Positions 9,127 through 18,042 of a DNA stretch of 64,000 bases are shown here, one piece after another. The stretch covers positions 558,001 to 622,000 of the forward strand of contig JADJWH010000004.1 of assembly GCA_016716465.1 (NCBI GenBank), read 5' to 3'. Made by a program: the position numbers and the translations under genes. The notes beneath the pieces were generated by a model. The model was not told the DNA's origin. It made no database searches and worked only from the letters and a program-made list of their open reading frames with translations. The DNA is from Gammaproteobacteria bacterium. Its GTDB lineage: Bacteria; Pseudomonadota; Gammaproteobacteria; SZUA-140. Each line of letters starts with the position of its first letter. The first letter of the stretch is position 1.

Positions 9127-9180
9127 CGCAGAAGACAGTTTCCGGATTGTGTAGCAGCAGATAAACAAGAGGTTGGTCTC

Positions 9181-9573
9181 ATGAGTGAAATACCCGCGGA
9201 ATTGAAATACACCAAGACCCACGAGTGGGTCGAGGACGAGGGCGACGGCACGGTCAAGATCGGCATCACCGACCACGCCCAGGACCTGCTCGGCGACATG
9301 GTGTTCGTCGAGCTGCCCGAGGTCGGCAGTGCGGTAACGGCGGGGCAGGAGTGCGCCGTGGTCGAGTCCGTGAAGGCGGCCTCCGACGTCTACAGCCCGG
9401 TCGCCGGCGAGGTGGTCGAGGTGAATGAGCTGCTGGCGGACAACCCGGATCTGGTCAACAAGGACCCCTACGGCGAAGGCTGGATCATGCGTATTCAGCT
9501 CGACGGCGACCTCGGCGCGAACCTGCTTGATGCCGAGGATTACGGCGCGTTCATTACCGAGGAAGAAGAATAA
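9181..9573 (+). CDS. gcvH: Glycine cleavage system H protein
   Basis: Lipoyl carrier that shuttles the aminomethyl intermediate between the P, T and L proteins. 130 aa. The lipoylated lysine is K65 in ESVKAASDVYSP, preceded by GDMVFVELPEVG; the N-terminal TKTHEWV motif is typical. The ATG at 9181 has AAGAGG upstream. The cluster lacks a dihydrolipoamide dehydrogenase gene, which is often shared with other complexes and located elsewhere. Confidence 0.96.
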   Translation: MSEIPAELKYTKTHEWVEDEGDGTVKIGITDHAQDLLGDMVFVELPEVGSAVTAGQECAVVESVKAASDVYSPVAGEVVEVNELLADNPDLVNKDPYGEGWIMRIQLDGDLGANLLDAEDYGAFITEEEE

Positions 9574-9666
9574 GGCCATACCGGCCCGGACGCGCGTGTG
9601 CGCGTCCGGGCCGGACCGTCCGGTTTTCCCGGCGTTCCATACCGACAGTCACTTCTCAGGATATCT

Positions 9667-11027
9667 ATGCCATTCATTCCGCATACGGAAAGCGAGACCG
9701 CCGCCATGCTCGAGGCCATCGGCATCGGCACGATCGACGCCCTGTTCGACGAGATCCCGGCCGGATTGCGCGCGCCCGACATCGCGGCGGTTCCGCCCGG
9801 TCTGAATGAGATGGCGACGGCGCGCCTGCTGTCCGAGCGCGCCGCGGCCAACGGCGCGCCGCTCTGCTTCATCGGCGCCGGCGCCTACGAGCATCATATT
9901 CCGGCCGCGGTGTGGGAGATCGCCACGCGCGGCGAGTTCTACTCCGCCTACACGCCGTACCAGGCGGAGGCGAGCCAGGGCACGCTGCAGCTGCTGTACG
10001 AATACCAGACCATGATGACCGGGCTGACCGCGCTCGACGTCTCCAACGCCTCGCTCTACGACGGCGCCTCGGCGCTGGCCGAGGCGGTGCTGATGGCGGT
10101 GCGGGCGAATCGCCGCGCGCACTCGAAGCGCGTGCTGATCCCGCGCACGGTGCATCCGGACTATCGCCGCGTGGTGCAGGCCATCGTGTCCAACCAGGGC
10201 ATCGTCATCGAAACCCTCGATTTCGACGCCCGCAGCGGCGCGATCGATCCCGCCGCGCTGCCGGCGAATCCCGGCGACTTCGCCGCGCTGGTGGTCCCGC
10301 AGCCGAACTTCTTCGGCGTGCTGGAAGAGGCCGACGCGCTGTGCGACTGGGCGCACGCGCACGGCGCGCTGGTGATCGCCCTGAACAACCCGATGTCGCT
10401 CGCCCTGCTCAAGCCGCCGGGCGCCTGGGGCGCGCAGGGTGCCGACATCGCCTGCGGCGAAGGCCAGCCGCTCGGCGTGCCGCTCGCCTCGGGCGGGCCG
10501 TATTTCGGTTTCATGTGCTGCAAATCGGAGCACGTGCGGCAGATGCCGGGCCGCATCATCGGGCGCACCGTCGATCTCGACGGCAAGCCCGGCTTCGCGC
10601 TGACCCTGCAGGCGCGCGAGCAGCATATCCGCCGCTCCAAGGCGACCTCGAACATCTGCACCAACCAGGGCCTGCTGGTCACCGCGGCCACCATATTCAT
10701 GTCCTTGCTGGGCGCCGAGGACTGCGCCGCGTCGCGAGCGCCTCGCACGCGAACACGCGCCGTCTGCGTGACGCGCTGTGCGCGATCAAGGGCGTCACGC
10801 CCGTGTTCACGCGGCCGTTCTTCCACGAAGCCGTGCTGCGCTTCGATGCCGACGTGGACACGGTGCTCGCGCGTCTGGCGGAGGACGGCATCCTGGGCGG
10901 TTACAGTCTGAAGCGCGACTATCCGGAGCTCGGCGAAGCCCTGCTGGTGTGCGCCACCGAGACCAAGTCGCCCGAGGATCTGCAGCGTTACGCGGAGGCC
11001 TGCGCGCGGGCGTTCGCCCGGGGCTGA
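9667..11027 (+). CDS. gcvPA: Glycine dehydrogenase subunit 1 (GcvPA), interrupted by a one-base frameshift
   Basis: N-terminal half of the split P protein, which with GcvPB decarboxylates glycine. From 9667 the frame encodes a normal GcvPA (MPFIPHTESE, GAGAYEHHIPAAV, EFYSAYTPYQAEASQGTLQ, NICTNQGLL) as far as about 10720. The rest (LRRVASASHANTRRL, PFFHEAVLRF, ILGGYSLKRDYPELG, ending at 11027) is in another frame. Adding one base in GCCGAGGACTGC (about 10715-10726), probably a third G to give GAG GGA CTG, rejoins the two into a full-length protein of about 453 aa. As given, translation leaves frame and stops at 10911. A consensus error is likely, since gcvT, gcvH and gcvPB are intact; a real mutation would disable the cluster. 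Confidence 0.85.
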
Positions 11028-11050
11028 GCCGACGGCGGGAGGAGGGGACC

Positions 11051-11548
11051 ATGGCGACCGTGACCTTGAAAGGATCCGAAGTGCATACCAGCGGCGAGTT
11101 GCCGGCGCGGGACAGTCGCGCGCCGGAGTTCACGCTGACCGACACCGCGCTGCGCGACCGCTCGCTGGCGGAGTTCGCCGGCAAGAAGAAGCTGCTCTAC
11201 ATCTTTCCCAGCATCGACACCTCGGTGTGCGCGGCCTCGACGCGGCGCTTCAACGAACTGGCCACCGGCAACAATGCCGTGCTGCTGATGATCTCGGCGG
11301 ATCTCCCCTTCGCGCACAAGCGCTTCTGCGATGCCGAGGATCTCAAGAACATCACCACGCTCTCGCTGATGCGCTCGCGCAAGTTCGCCGAGGATTACGG
11401 CGTGCTGATTACGGACGGACCGCTGGCGGGCGTGACCGCGCGCGCGGTGCTGGTGCTGGACGAGGAGAATCGCGTCCTGTACACCGAACTCGTGCCCGAG
11501 ATCGCCCAGCATCCCGATTACGACAAGGCGGTCGCGGCCCTGCGCTGA
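11051..11548 (+). CDS. tpx: Thiol peroxidase (atypical 2-Cys peroxiredoxin)
   Basis: 165 aa, same size as E. coli Tpx. Reduces peroxides using thioredoxin. MATVTLKGSEVHTSGELP is a canonical Tpx N-terminus; the peroxidatic cysteine is in SIDTSVCAASTRRFN and the resolving cysteine in HKRFCDAEDL. The ATG at 11051 is preceded by GGGAGGAGGGGACC. It sits between gcvPA and gcvPB, 23 bases after the first and 33 before the second, so it is probably co-transcribed with the glycine cleavage genes. Confidence 0.93.
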   Translation: MATVTLKGSEVHTSGELPARDSRAPEFTLTDTALRDRSLAEFAGKKKLLYIFPSIDTSVCAASTRRFNELATGNNAVLLMISADLPFAHKRFCDAEDLKNITTLSLMRSRKFAEDYGVLITDGPLAGVTARAVLVLDEENRVLYTELVPEIAQHPDYDKAVAALR

Positions 11549-11581
11549 GCGCGGAATTCCCACCCAACCACGAAGACGACC

Positions 11582-13048
11582 ATGAACCTGATATTCGAAC
11601 ACTCCGCCCCCGCGCGCCGCGCCGCGCTGCAGGCGCCGGCGGCGGACCCCGCGGCCGTCACCGACATCCCCGCCGCGCTGCTGCGCACCGAGCCGCCGCT
11701 GTTGCCCGAGGTGTCCGAACTGCAGGTGGTGCGCCACTACACCCGGCTGTCGCAGAAGAACTTCTCCATCGACACGCATTTCTACCCGCTCGGCTCCTGC
11801 ACCATGAAGTACAACCCGCGCGCCTGCAACACGCTGGCCAGCCTGCCGGGCTTCCTGCGCCGGCACCCGCACGCGCCGGAACGCTTCAGCCAGGGCTTCC
11901 TCGCCTGCATGCACGAGCTGCAGGAGATGCTGAAGGAGGTGACCGGCATGCGCGCGGTGTCGCTGACGCCGATGGCGGGATCGCAGGGCGAGTTCGCCGG
12001 CGTCGCCATGATCCGCGCCTATCACACCGCGCGCGGCGATCTCGCCCGCGACGAGATCCTGGTGCCGGACGCCGCGCATGGCACCAATCCCGCCACCGCC
12101 GTGATGTGCGGCTACAAGGCGCGCGAGATCCCGACCAACGCCGAGGGTGACGTCGACATCGAGGCGCTGCGCGCGGCGGTCGGTCCGCGCACCGCGGGCC
12201 TGATGCTCACCAACCCGTCCACGCTCGGCGTGTTCGAGCGCCGCATCAAGGAGATCGCCGGCATCGTCCACGCCGCGGGCGGACTGCTGTACTACGACGG
12301 CGCCAACCTGAACGCGATCCTGGGCAAGGTGCGTCCGGGCGATATGGGATTCGACGTCATCCACCTCAACCTGCACAAGACCTTTTCCACGCCGCACGGC
12401 GGCGGCGGACCCGGCGCGGGTCCGGTCGGCGTGGGCGAGAAGCTGAAACCGTTTCTGCCGGTGCCGATGGTGGGGCTCACGAACGGCCGCTACCACTGGA
12501 TCACCGAACAGGACTGTCCGCAGACCATCGGCCGCCTGTCCGCCTTCGCCGGCAACGCCGGCATCCTGATGCGCGCCTATATCTACGCGCGCCTGCTCGG
12601 CCGCGAGGGCATGAAGCGGGTCGCGGAGTACGCCACGCTGAACGCCAATTACATGGCCGTGCGCCTGCGCGAACGCGGTTTCGAGCTGGCCTTCCCGCAG
12701 CGCCGCGCCACCCACGAATTCATCGTCACCCTGCGGCGCGAGGCCAAGACATTGCACGTCAGTGCGATGGACTTCGCCAAGCGTCTGCTCGATTACGGCT
12801 TCCATGCGCCGACCACCTATTTTCCGCTGCTGGTGCCCGAGTGCCTGCTCATCGAGCCGACGGAGAGCGAGGACAAGGCCACGCTGGATGCCTTCATCGA
12901 TGCCCTGAGCGATATCCGCGCCGAGGCGGAGGCGACGCCGGACACGGTGACGGGCGCCCCGCACACCATGCCGGTGCGGCGTCTCGACGACGTGCGCGCC
13001 GCGCGCGAGCTCGATCTCGCCTGGAAACCGGTCGGCGGGAAGCGCTGA
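11582..13048 (+). CDS. gcvPB: Glycine dehydrogenase subunit 2 (GcvPB)
   Basis: C-terminal half of the split, PLP-dependent P protein. 488 aa, family length. The PLP lysine is K266 in HLNLHKTFSTPHGGGGPGAGP. Other landmarks: IDTHFYPLGSCTMKYNPR, the GAHGE-like AAHGTNPATA, and TTYFPLLVPECLLIEPTESE. It needs GcvPA for activity, so the frameshift seen in gcvPA matters. Last glycine cleavage gene; dgkA starts four bases further on. Confidence 0.95.
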   Translation: MNLIFEHSAPARRAALQAPAADPAAVTDIPAALLRTEPPLLPEVSELQVVRHYTRLSQKNFSIDTHFYPLGSCTMKYNPRACNTLASLPGFLRRHPHAPERFSQGFLACMHELQEMLKEVTGMRAVSLTPMAGSQGEFAGVAMIRAYHTARGDLARDEILVPDAAHGTNPATAVMCGYKAREIPTNAEGDVDIEALRAAVGPRTAGLMLTNPSTLGVFERRIKEIAGIVHAAGGLLYYDGANLNAILGKVRPGDMGFDVIHLNLHKTFSTPHGGGGPGAGPVGVGEKLKPFLPVPMVGLTNGRYHWITEQDCPQTIGRLSAFAGNAGILMRAYIYARLLGREGMKRVAEYATLNANYMAVRLRERGFELAFPQRRATHEFIVTLRREAKTLHVSAMDFAKRLLDYGFHAPTTYFPLLVPECLLIEPTESEDKATLDAFIDALSDIRAEAEATPDTVTGAPHTMPVRRLDDVRAARELDLAWKPVGGKR

Positions 13049-13052
13049 GTTT

Positions 13053-13415
13053 ATGGGCAAACGCGGCTACACCGGGCTCACGCGCCTGTTCCATGCCACC
13101 GGCTTTTCCTTCAAGGGGCTGGTGGCGGCCTGGCGTTTCGAATCGGCCTTCCGCCAGGAGGTCGCGCTGTTCATCATTACCACGCCGCTCGCGTGGTGGC
13201 TGGGCGACACCGGCGTCGAGCGTGCCCTGCTGATCGGCAGCGTGCTGCTGGTGCTGGTGGTGGAGCTGCTCAATTCCGCGGTCGAGGCCGCGATCGATCG
13301 CATCAGCGACGAGGAACACGCCCTCTCGGGCCGCGCCAAGGACATCGGCTCCGCCGCGGTGTTCGTGGCGCTGGCGCTGGCCGCTGTGGTGTGGGCGCTG
13401 GTTTTGCTAGACTAG
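13053..13415 (+). CDS. dgkA: Diacylglycerol kinase
   Basis: 120 aa inner-membrane enzyme that phosphorylates diacylglycerol to phosphatidate, recycling the diacylglycerol left by envelope glycerol-phosphate transfers. Three hydrophobic helices are seen, with the active-site segment VVELLNSAVEAAIDR and DEEHALSGRAKDIGSAAVF. ATG at 13053, four bases after the gcvPB stop, so probably read through from the gcv cluster although unrelated in function. Confidence 0.92.
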   Translation: MGKRGYTGLTRLFHATGFSFKGLVAAWRFESAFRQEVALFIITTPLAWWLGDTGVERALLIGSVLLVLVVELLNSAVEAAIDRISDEEHALSGRAKDIGSAAVFVALALAAVVWALVLLD

Positions 13416-13493
13416 GCCCGGTTACCGCGCCAGGCGCCTCCCCGGCGCCGGATTGAATACAAGCCGATTCCAAACACTGCAAGGATAACGACC

Positions 13494-14426
13494 ATGACGG
13501 CACTGATCTGCGGTTCCTTCGCCTACGATTCCATCATGATCTTTCCGGACCGCTTCAAGAACCACATCCTGCCGGACAAGATCCACATGCTGAACGTGTC
13601 GTTCATGGTGCCGCAGATGCGGCGCGAGTTCGGCGGCTGCGCCGGCAACATCGCCTACAACCTGAAGCTGCTCGGCGGCGACGGCCTGCCGATGGGCACC
13701 GTCGGCAAGGACTTCGAGCCCTACGCGCGCTGGATGGACCGCAACGGCATCAGCCGCGCGCTGATCCGCGAGTTCCCCGACAGCTTCACGGCCCAGGCCT
13801 ACATCACCACCGACCTCGACGACAACCAGATCACCGCGTTCCACCCGGGGGCGATGGGGCTCGCGCACGAGAACCGCGTCCCGCTCGACCGCGGCATCAC
13901 GCTCGGCATCGTGTCGCCCGACGGCCGCGACGGCATGCTGCAGCACGCCGAGCAGTTCTTCGAGGCGGGTATCCCGTTCATCTTCGATCCCGGCCAGGGG
14001 CTGCCGATGTTCAACGGCGACGATCTGCGCAATTTCCTGCGCATGGCCACCTACCTGACGGTCAACGACTACGAGGCGCAGCTGGTGCAGGAGCGCACCG
14101 GCCTGTCGCCGCACGAGATGTCCGAGCAGGTGAAGGCGGTGTTCATCACGCGCGGCGCCAAGGGCTCGCGCATCTACACCGAACAGAAGGAAATCGAGAT
14201 TCCGCCGGTCAAGCCCTCCGGCGTGGTCGATCCCACCGGCTGCGGCGATGCCTATCGCGCCGGGCTGATCCACGGCCTGATGCTGGGCCGCGATCTGGCC
14301 ACCGCCGCGCGCATCGCCTCGCTGATGGGCACCATCAAGATCGAGCACCCGGGCACGCAGAACCACCGCTTCACGCCGGAGGAATTCGCGTCGCGTTACC
14401 GCGCCGCCTTCGGCACTTCACTCTAG
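13494..14426 (+). CDS. PfkB-family carbohydrate/nucleoside kinase (adenosine kinase-like)
   Basis: 310 aa. The PfkB fold is shown by EFGGCAGNIAYNLKLLGG near residue 50, the anion-hole and catalytic-base motif DPTGCGDAYRAGLIHG around residue 245 (catalytic Asp in GCGDA), and a VNDYEAQLV segment. The HMLNVSF and FGGCAGN features resemble bacterial proteins annotated as adenosine kinase; ribokinase or fructokinase activity cannot be excluded. It is followed by a hairpin and converges on the kelch gene. A ribosome binding site AAGGA lies about 8 bases upstream of the ATG. Confidence 0.82.
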   Translation: MTALICGSFAYDSIMIFPDRFKNHILPDKIHMLNVSFMVPQMRREFGGCAGNIAYNLKLLGGDGLPMGTVGKDFEPYARWMDRNGISRALIREFPDSFTAQAYITTDLDDNQITAFHPGAMGLAHENRVPLDRGITLGIVSPDGRDGMLQHAEQFFEAGIPFIFDPGQGLPMFNGDDLRNFLRMATYLTVNDYEAQLVQERTGLSPHEMSEQVKAVFITRGAKGSRIYTEQKEIEIPPVKPSGVVDPTGCGDAYRAGLIHGLMLGRDLATAARIASLMGTIKIEHPGTQNHRFTPEEFASRYRAAFGTSL

Positions 14427-14445
14427 AGATTCGACAGATCGTCGC

Positions 14446-14470
14446 CCGGGCTTCGCACGGCGAAGCCCGG
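14446..14470. terminator. Hairpin between convergent genes, probable bidirectional terminator
   Basis: CCGGGCTTCG (14446-14455) and CGAAGCCCGG (14461-14470) form a perfect 10-base stem with a 5-base loop, 20 bases after the PfkB kinase stop and 85 bases from the kelch gene end on the other strand. No T run is present, so the call rests on position and stem strength. Confidence 0.5.
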
Positions 14471-14554
14471 CATCATCAGCCGCGCCATCCCGCCGGAATT
14501 CGCTCCATTCGGCCCTGGGTGCATTTATGCGAGCCGGATGGAGATGCCAGGTCC

Positions 14555-15871
14555 TTATTCGGCCCGCTCGGTCCGCTCGACGAACAGGATCGAGTCGAAG
14601 TCGCGGTCGAGCGCGCGACTGTGGAAGTTGCCCATCAGCGTGCCGCGGCCGTAACGGATGCGTTCGCCGACGCGGTAGTCGCTGCGCTCGGTTGCCAGCC
14701 ACTGTTCCTCCGTGCCGTCGGCCACCCGGATGTAGCTGTACGCCTCCGTGTGCAGGATCTCCCGCACCTCGCCCGCGTTGGGCAGGCCGGCCGCGCGGGT
14801 TCGCTCGGCGTGCGCGGCCTCGCGTTGTGCCGCGGCGGCGGCCGCTTCCTCCGGAGTCGCCTGATAGCCGATGTCGCCGTCCGCGTTGAACTCCGCGACC
14901 TCGACCGTGCGGTAATATCCGTCGCGGTTGGTGCCGCCGACGATGTAGACGCGGCCGTCCCGCGTCACGGCGCCGAAGTTGGCGCGCGGCGAGGACAGCG
15001 CGGTCGTCGCCTGCCACGGCGCGAGTGAGCCGTCGGGCAGGATCCGGCTCGATTCGATCGAATCGCTGTAGCGCGCCCCGTCGAGTCCGCCCAGCGCATA
15101 GAGGCGATCGCCGTGGCCGAACGCCGCGAGGCCGTAACGTCCGGCGCCCATGGCGGCGGTGCGCTTCCAGACCGGCGCCCCCGTGCCGCCGACCTGTGCA
15201 TATTCGACCGCGGTGAGACCGCGGCCCTCGCTTTCATCGTGGCCGCCGAATACGTAGAGCACGTCGCCGTGCGCCTTCGCCGCATTGACGTAGCGCGGCA
15301 TCGTCATGCGCCCCGGTTCCAGCGTGAACGGCCCCAGCCCGCCGGCGCGGAACTCCGCCCGCTCGACCGAATCCAGCAGCGCGCCGCCGAAGCCGCCGAG
15401 GGCGAAGAGCGCATCCCCGACGACCGCGAGCTTCACGCAGCGGCGCGGCAGGTTCAGCGTGACGGGCAGGGCCTCCCAGGGCCCGAGCCGGCCATCGGCG
15501 CGCAGCGGCGCGCGTTCGACGGAGGCGAGCAGATGTTCGCCGTTCGGGCCGTTGCCGCCGCCCGCCGCGTAGAGGTAGCCGTCGTGCACGACGGCGTCGA
15601 AGAAGCCGCGCGCCTCGCGGAGCGGGGCGGTCAGGTTCCATGCGCCGAGCGTGCCGTCGGGGCGGATGGGCGCATACTCGACGGTCTTCAGGAAGTTGCG
15701 CCCGTCGACGCCGCCGAGCGCATAGACAGTGCCGTTGACCTCGATCACCGCCGCACCCGCCCGCGCCGTGGTCATCGGCGTGGTGGTGCGCCAGCCGGGC
15801 ACCCACACCGGGTCCGCGGCGGCGGCGGGCAGGGCGATCAGCAGGAGCAGCAGATACGGCAGCAGGGGCAT
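14555..15871 (-). CDS. Exported kelch-repeat beta-propeller protein
   Basis: 438 aa from the ATG at 15871, chosen because it begins a clean signal peptide (MPLLPYLLLLLIALPAAAADP, cleavage probably after AAA). The mature protein carries about six kelch-type repeats of roughly 50 residues, each with a GG pair followed by a Tyr/Trp pattern (VYALGGVDGRNFL, LYAAGGGNGPNGE, LFALGGFGGALLD, LYVFGGHDESEG, LYALGGLDGARY, VYIVGGTNRDGYY). The C-terminal ~100 residues are different and hold a heptad-like alanine-rich helix followed by a possible small beta domain. Likely periplasmic or surface located; partner unknown. Confidence 0.75.
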   Translation of the reverse strand: MPLLPYLLLLLIALPAAAADPVWVPGWRTTTPMTTARAGAAVIEVNGTVYALGGVDGRNFLKTVEYAPIRPDGTLGAWNLTAPLREARGFFDAVVHDGYLYAAGGGNGPNGEHLLASVERAPLRADGRLGPWEALPVTLNLPRRCVKLAVVGDALFALGGFGGALLDSVERAEFRAGGLGPFTLEPGRMTMPRYVNAAKAHGDVLYVFGGHDESEGRGLTAVEYAQVGGTGAPVWKRTAAMGAGRYGLAAFGHGDRLYALGGLDGARYSDSIESSRILPDGSLAPWQATTALSSPRANFGAVTRDGRVYIVGGTNRDGYYRTVEVAEFNADGDIGYQATPEEAAAAAAQREAAHAERTRAAGLPNAGEVREILHTEAYSYIRVADGTEEQWLATERSDYRVGERIRYGRGTLMGNFHSRALDRDFDSILFVERTERAE

Positions 15872-16046
15872 GATGGCGAACGCGGGCGACGGGGGCCCAG
15901 CATAGCAGAGGGGCGCGGCGGCTGTCGTCCCGGCGCCGTCGTGACGGGCGGCGCCGGCCGATAATATGCCAGGGTTCTCAGGCGGGGTGCACCCGGCTGG
16001 GATAGAATGGGTCCCCGGGACGGGATTTGCATAGCGAGGTGTCGTC

Positions 16047-16709
16047 GTGGGCAGGTTCATACGATACGGATGGTTCACAGTGCTGGTCCTGCTGTTCGGG
16101 CTGGCCGTGCTGTTTTCCTCCTGGTACTACACCTTCCATCGCCTGACGTTCGAGTCGCTCATCGCCGAACTCACCTTCGAACCGCTGGGCGCGCAGGTGT
16201 ACCAGGCGAGCCTGGCCACCGGCGACCGCTGCAGCGTGCGCACCTTCGAGCTGTACGGCGACCAGTGGCGCATCGACAGCCAGTTCGTGAAATGGAAGCC
16301 GCTCGGCACCCTGATCGGCCTCGATCCGCTGTACCGGCTCGAACGCATCGAGGGACGCTACAAACTGGTCGAGGAACAGAACCGGCGCACCAAGCTGTCC
16401 TATGCGCTCAAGGACGAGGGTGCGGTCGATCTGGTGCGCTTCACCGAGATCCTCGGGCCGTTCAACTTCCTGTTCGACGCGAGTTACGGCAGCTCGACCT
16501 ACAGCACGATGGATCCGGACTACGTCTACAAGGTGTACCAGACCAATACCGGCATCATCACGCGGGTGGAAAAGCGCGCGGCGCCCGTCAGCACCCAGAA
16601 CACCGCCACCCTGTCGATCGAAATCAACAAGGCCTGCGGCGAACAGCCGAGCTTCTGGCGCGCGCTGGCCCTGTGGGTGAACGAGAAGCTGTCCGCGCGC
16701 CCGTCCTGA
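16047..16709 (+). CDS. Hypothetical membrane-anchored protein, 220 aa
   Basis: GTG start at 16047. One N-terminal membrane helix (about residues 8-27) anchors a domain expected in the periplasm. The body contains YYTFHRLTFESLIAELTFEPLG and ELYGDQWRIDSQFVKWKP, with alternating strands and many aromatic residues. A conserved-looking ASYGSSTYSTMDPDYVYKVYQ follows. Homologues with similar layout are usually annotated as uncharacterised in gammaproteobacteria. It converges on the DUF2721 gene with three bases between stops. Confidence 0.6.
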   Translation: MGRFIRYGWFTVLVLLFGLAVLFSSWYYTFHRLTFESLIAELTFEPLGAQVYQASLATGDRCSVRTFELYGDQWRIDSQFVKWKPLGTLIGLDPLYRLERIEGRYKLVEEQNRRTKLSYALKDEGAVDLVRFTEILGPFNFLFDASYGSSTYSTMDPDYVYKVYQTNTGIITRVEKRAAPVSTQNTATLSIEINKACGEQPSFWRALALWVNEKLSARPS

Positions 16710-16712
16710 CCT

Positions 16713-17144
16713 TCAGCTACTGATGCGCAGGCGGGCCGTCGACAGCAGGATCTCGCGCATCAGCAGGAGCAGCGCCGAGATCAGGCACAGCATCGCGCCG
16801 ATGAACAGCAGCGCGATCGGGGCCGACATGCTGAGCGCGACGAAGGAACCGAGGAACAGCACCGCGATCACTACGCAGACCAGCAGGGCGCTGGCGGTGC
16901 ACAGGGCGATCGCGCGGTTGATCAGCCGCGCGCGCCGGGCCAGCAGGCCGAGCTCGTCGCGCAGTTCGGCGCGCCGCGGTTCCGCGCTGGCGGGGAGCTG
17001 TTCCTGCAGCTTGCGGCTGCGGTCGATGATGCGCCCGATGCGGTTGGTGAGGACGCCGAGCAGCCCGCCGATCCCGGCGAGCAGAAAGACGGGTGCGACG
17101 GCGAGCTGGATCGCATGCGCGATGTTCGTGACCGGGGCATCCAT
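16713..17144 (-). CDS. DUF2721 family membrane protein
   Basis: 143 aa with three hydrophobic helices: one near the N-terminus (AVAPVFLLAGIGGLLGVL), then a basic amphipathic stretch (NRIGRIIDRSRKLQEQL), then two more (LLVCVVIAVLFLG and ALLFIGAMLCLISALLLL). This order and the NRIGRIIDR motif are those of DUF2721. Function unknown. It lies 20 bases downstream of the SIMPL-domain gene and is probably in one transcript with it. Confidence 0.78.
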   Translation of the reverse strand: MDAPVTNIAHAIQLAVAPVFLLAGIGGLLGVLTNRIGRIIDRSRKLQEQLPASAEPRRAELRDELGLLARRARLINRAIALCTASALLVCVVIAVLFLGSFVALSMSAPIALLFIGAMLCLISALLLLMREILLSTARLRISS

Positions 17145-17164
17145 GGCCGTGCCCTCCGCGCGCC

Positions 17165-17860
17165 TCAGCGCCGCAGCTGGATCACCGCGTAGACGCCCAC
17201 GCTGAGCCGGCTGGTACCGGCCTCGCTTGCGACCGCGGCGTCTTCCGTCTTCAGCATCCGCGCCATGGACTGCACCGGCATCGGCGGCATGCCGGCGTCG
17301 TCCTGCAATTGCAGGCGCACGATGTCGTATCCGGAGGCGCCGAGGCGTTGCGCGATCGCCTGCGCGCGCTCCCGGAAATTGTCCAGCGCCTCCTGGGTCA
17401 GCGCCTGTTCGATGCGGGCGCGCTGCTGCTCCGACACGCCGAAGGTCATCGAGCGCACCTGCAGGCGTTCCTGCAGCCGGCCGACCAGGCCGTTCAGCAT
17501 CGCATTCTGCTCGCTCTCCAGGATCAGTTCCTGCGCCGCGCGCCAGCGCACGATGCGCTGCTGATCGTAGACCGGGAAGGTGTGGTAGGCGCCGCTGCGG
17601 CTGCGCACACCGGCCTCGGCGCGCGCCGCCTTCAGGGCCCAGTCCATGGCGCGGTTGATCTCATCCGCCAGCCGCGCGGGGTCCGCGTTCTCCTTTTCCA
17701 CCGCGAGCACGACGCGCGTGAGGTCGTTGTCGACCTCGCGTGCCGCCTGGGTCTGGAATTCGACGCGGTCGAGCGCGGTATCGGATTCGTCCGCGCGCGC
17801 GGCGCCGAGTATGACCAGGGCGGAGAGCAGGGGCAGCCACAGCGATCGGGTCAGGGTCAT
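17165..17860 (-). CDS. SIMPL domain (DUF541) periplasmic protein
   Basis: 231 aa with a signal peptide (SLWLPLLSALVILGAARA). The body is the alpha/beta SIMPL fold: DLTRVVLAVEKENADPARLADEINRAM, YHTFPVYDQQRIVRWRAAQEL, RLQERLQVRSMTFGVSEQQR, the DNFRERAQAIAQRLGASGYDIVRLQ helix-strand pair and a final YAVIQL strand. Family members are linked to outer-membrane and oxidative stress in other bacteria; the role here is unknown. First gene of a pair with the DUF2721 gene. Confidence 0.8.
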   Translation of the reverse strand: MTLTRSLWLPLLSALVILGAARADESDTALDRVEFQTQAAREVDNDLTRVVLAVEKENADPARLADEINRAMDWALKAARAEAGVRSRSGAYHTFPVYDQQRIVRWRAAQELILESEQNAMLNGLVGRLQERLQVRSMTFGVSEQQRARIEQALTQEALDNFRERAQAIAQRLGASGYDIVRLQLQDDAGMPPMPVQSMARMLKTEDAAVASEAGTSRLSVGVYAVIQLRR

Positions 17861-17952
17861 GTTTCGTTCTCGCTCACGATGTCACGATGAAAGCGCGGCG
17901 ATACCGCGCCGGGTGACGCTAACATACACCGAAACTCGCGGCCGTGAAATTT

Positions 17953-18025
17953 GGGGACAGATTTATTTTCCTCGCGCGACCAGACCAGGAAAAACAACGG
18001 CTTGGCAGAAAATAAATCTGTCCCC
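17953..18025. repeat. Palindromic REP-like repeat, copy 1 (downstream of yyaL)
   Basis: Arms GGGGACAGATTTATTTTC (17953-17970) and its exact reverse complement (18008-18025) enclose a 37-base loop. The same arm sequence is found at 20169, 26963, 27022 and, shortened, at 33621. Arms of this kind are known in gammaproteobacteria beside REP-associated (IS200-like) transposases; no such transposase is in this window. Confidence 0.85.
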
Positions 18026-18042
18026 GATGGATGGTCCGGGGT

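Noticed and set aside
10988..13060. Long open antisense frame over tpx and gcvPB
   Set aside because: It is the complement of two well-supported genes and shows no motif or start signal of its own.
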